This document shows, piece by piece, positions 62,793-64,000 of a stretch of 64,000 bases of DNA (position 1 is the first letter of the stretch; every line of letters starts with the position of its first letter). Origin of the DNA: Sapria himalayana. Lineage: Eukaryota > Streptophyta > Magnoliopsida > Malpighiales > Rafflesiaceae. Location: contig JAREIK010003116.1 in assembly GCA_029783825.1 (NCBI GenBank), positions 32,863 through 96,862 on the forward strand, read 5' to 3'. A model generated the notes under the pieces. It was not told the origin of the DNA, did not search any database, and saw only the letters and a program-made list of their open reading frames with translations. A program made the position numbers and the translations under genes.

Positions 62793-64000
62793 TAGGGCTG
62801 CTCACGGGACTCGGAGATTCGTGACCCCATCCGAAGTCTTGTCCCGAAAGAATCGGGACTAAAAAAAATCCGTTGACTTTACTTTTCCCGTTCCATTCTG
62901 TCACGTATTTTTTCTTTTGGGACTGTTCCGGATCTTAAGCAATATCCATCCCGAGAACCATCCCATCCTAATATACCGATACTTGAACCAGGAATATATA
63001 TATATATATATATAACATAAAGATGCCACCAATTCCGCTATTGCCCATCCAATTCTGACGCACCTATTGCTGTTCCGACGAGTTCCAGGCCACCTCATGT
63101 CGTTCCAGCCGTATTCAATTACGTCCAGCCCTTGTCTGTCGCACTTCTGGTTGCCTCCACCATGTCTCAGATGCCACCAGCCTTTTGGTTTGTTTTTATG
63201 ACGAGAATTGAGTGATTAATTATTATTATTATGTGTCTCAGTCAATTTTGTTGAGTATTGGTTGTGGTGTTGTGGTTGGGCCGAAAGAGTGGGCCGAATG
63301 TGTTACAGTCAGCTTTGTAGAGCTAGATTGTTTGAAATATTTATATGTATTTATGCTTAACATATCATATTAATTAATGGCAATGCAGATGGCACAATCT
63401 AGCGCTAAACAAAAAATACAATAAATTGAAGATGATCACATCTCAAATGATCAAAGTAATGGTAAATCCAATCATCATCCTTTCACGAATTCTCAAATGA
63501 ACCTCAAGCTCATAAAAAGTATAAGTCTGCTGTATGGGAAACTTATGAGATATTAGTAGATTCAGATGAAAATGAAACTGGTAGGGTAGCTTGTATATGG
63601 TGTGGGAAAGAATACTTGGCAAAAAGTGATCAATGTACATCGGGTTTATGAAAATGCTTGAGAAATACTTGTATGAAAATGCTTGAGAAATACTTGAGAC
63701 AAGTTACAATCTTTGTTGAGTTTCACTAAATGTACTAGTTCAGAGGATAACAAATTAACTTGTTGCCAATTTGATCAACAACTAGTTAGGGAGGCTTAGG
63801 TGAAAATGATCATAAAAGATGAATTGCCTTTTTGTTTTGTTGAGTGGGATGAGTTTAAGGAGTTTTGTGAAGTTGGTGTGCCTCAATTTAAAATTACATC
63901 TAGGCACTCTATATTGAGGGATTGTTTTTGTTTGTTTGTGATGGAAAAGAAGAAATTATTTGCTAGCATATCATCTCATTGTTGTAGAGTTTCATTGACT
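62793..64000 (+). mobile_element. Second copy of the old hAT (hAT-3), cut by the window end
   Basis: It starts TAGGGCTGCTCACGGGAC, identical over 18 bp to the right end of hAT-2 read inwards, and stays colinear with hAT-2 (28469 down to about 27200) to the end of the window, including the TA microsatellite (62994-63013 here, 28254-28270 there). The preceding satellite 8-mer is GCATTTAC, the same monomer position as the hAT-2 target. The right end is outside the window. Confidence 0.92.
63377..64000 (+). pseudogene. Broken, partial hAT transposase gene of hAT-3
   Basis: N-terminal part of the same transposase as in hAT-2, starting at the equivalent ATG (MAMQMAQSS...). It has an early stop after 14-16 codons at the place where hAT-2 also has one, a deletion of about 60 bp near 63490, a perfect 25-bp tandem duplication (63647-63696) that replaces the second half of the BED finger, and further stops. 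The BED-like CIWC motif near 63595 and the segment before the first catalytic aspartate are visible; the remainder is beyond the window. Confidence 0.85.

Overview
The window is plant nuclear DNA, most likely heterochromatin of a flowering plant. There is no ordinary host gene. The evidence for a plant is a CACTA element with the usual CACTACAACAAAA end, BED-finger hAT elements with 8-bp target duplications, a decayed Ty1/copia polyprotein and degenerate TTTAGGG-type tracts. The species cannot be told from the sequence.

About 43 of the 64 kb is one extremely AT-rich satellite. Its monomers are roughly 470-600 bp, and some carry an internal duplication that brings them to about 780 bp. Each typical monomer has two signatures: a palindrome centred on GGTTATAACC (up to 32 bp, perfect in places), and an 80-bp G-rich tract built on a strict 8-bp period (consensus about GNGTTTAG, like a telomere repeat with one extra base). 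Monomer types A and B alternate as a higher-order repeat of about 1.34 kb, mixed with types C and D. The G-rich strand gives the array polarity: + at 1-3898 and 6386-8500, - at 8501-9147, + at 10936-11446, - at 11447-20014 and 28478-39982, + at 44638-45277 and 47758-62792.

A 2.5-kb non-satellite unit, here called E, occurs four times: 3899-6385 (+), 9148-10935 (-, truncated), 39983-44637 (-, truncated and split by a hAT) and 45278-47757 (+). E copies carry the same neighbouring satellite variants with them, so E and its flanks were duplicated together. The block around 8.5-11.4 kb is a near-perfect inverted repeat. On a larger scale, 28.5-40 kb and 47.8-62.8 kb look like two arms of one inverted duplication. 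Both arms start at the same end of an E copy and finish at the same hAT insertion in the same monomer position.

Mobile elements: (1) 40158-43956 is a complete hAT element with perfect ends, a perfect 8-bp target duplication and an intact 707-codon transposase; it is the only convincing intact gene. (2) 20023-28469 is an older hAT whose transposase is broken and split by a 4.76-kb CACTA element (21390-26148), which itself contains a decayed copia gag-pol fragment and a heat-shock-element-like array. (3) 62793 to the window end is a second copy of hAT (2), in opposite orientation. The inferred order is: satellite, E, hAT (2) insertion, large inverted duplication, with the intact hAT (1) last. 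The time of the CACTA insertion relative to the duplication cannot be settled here.
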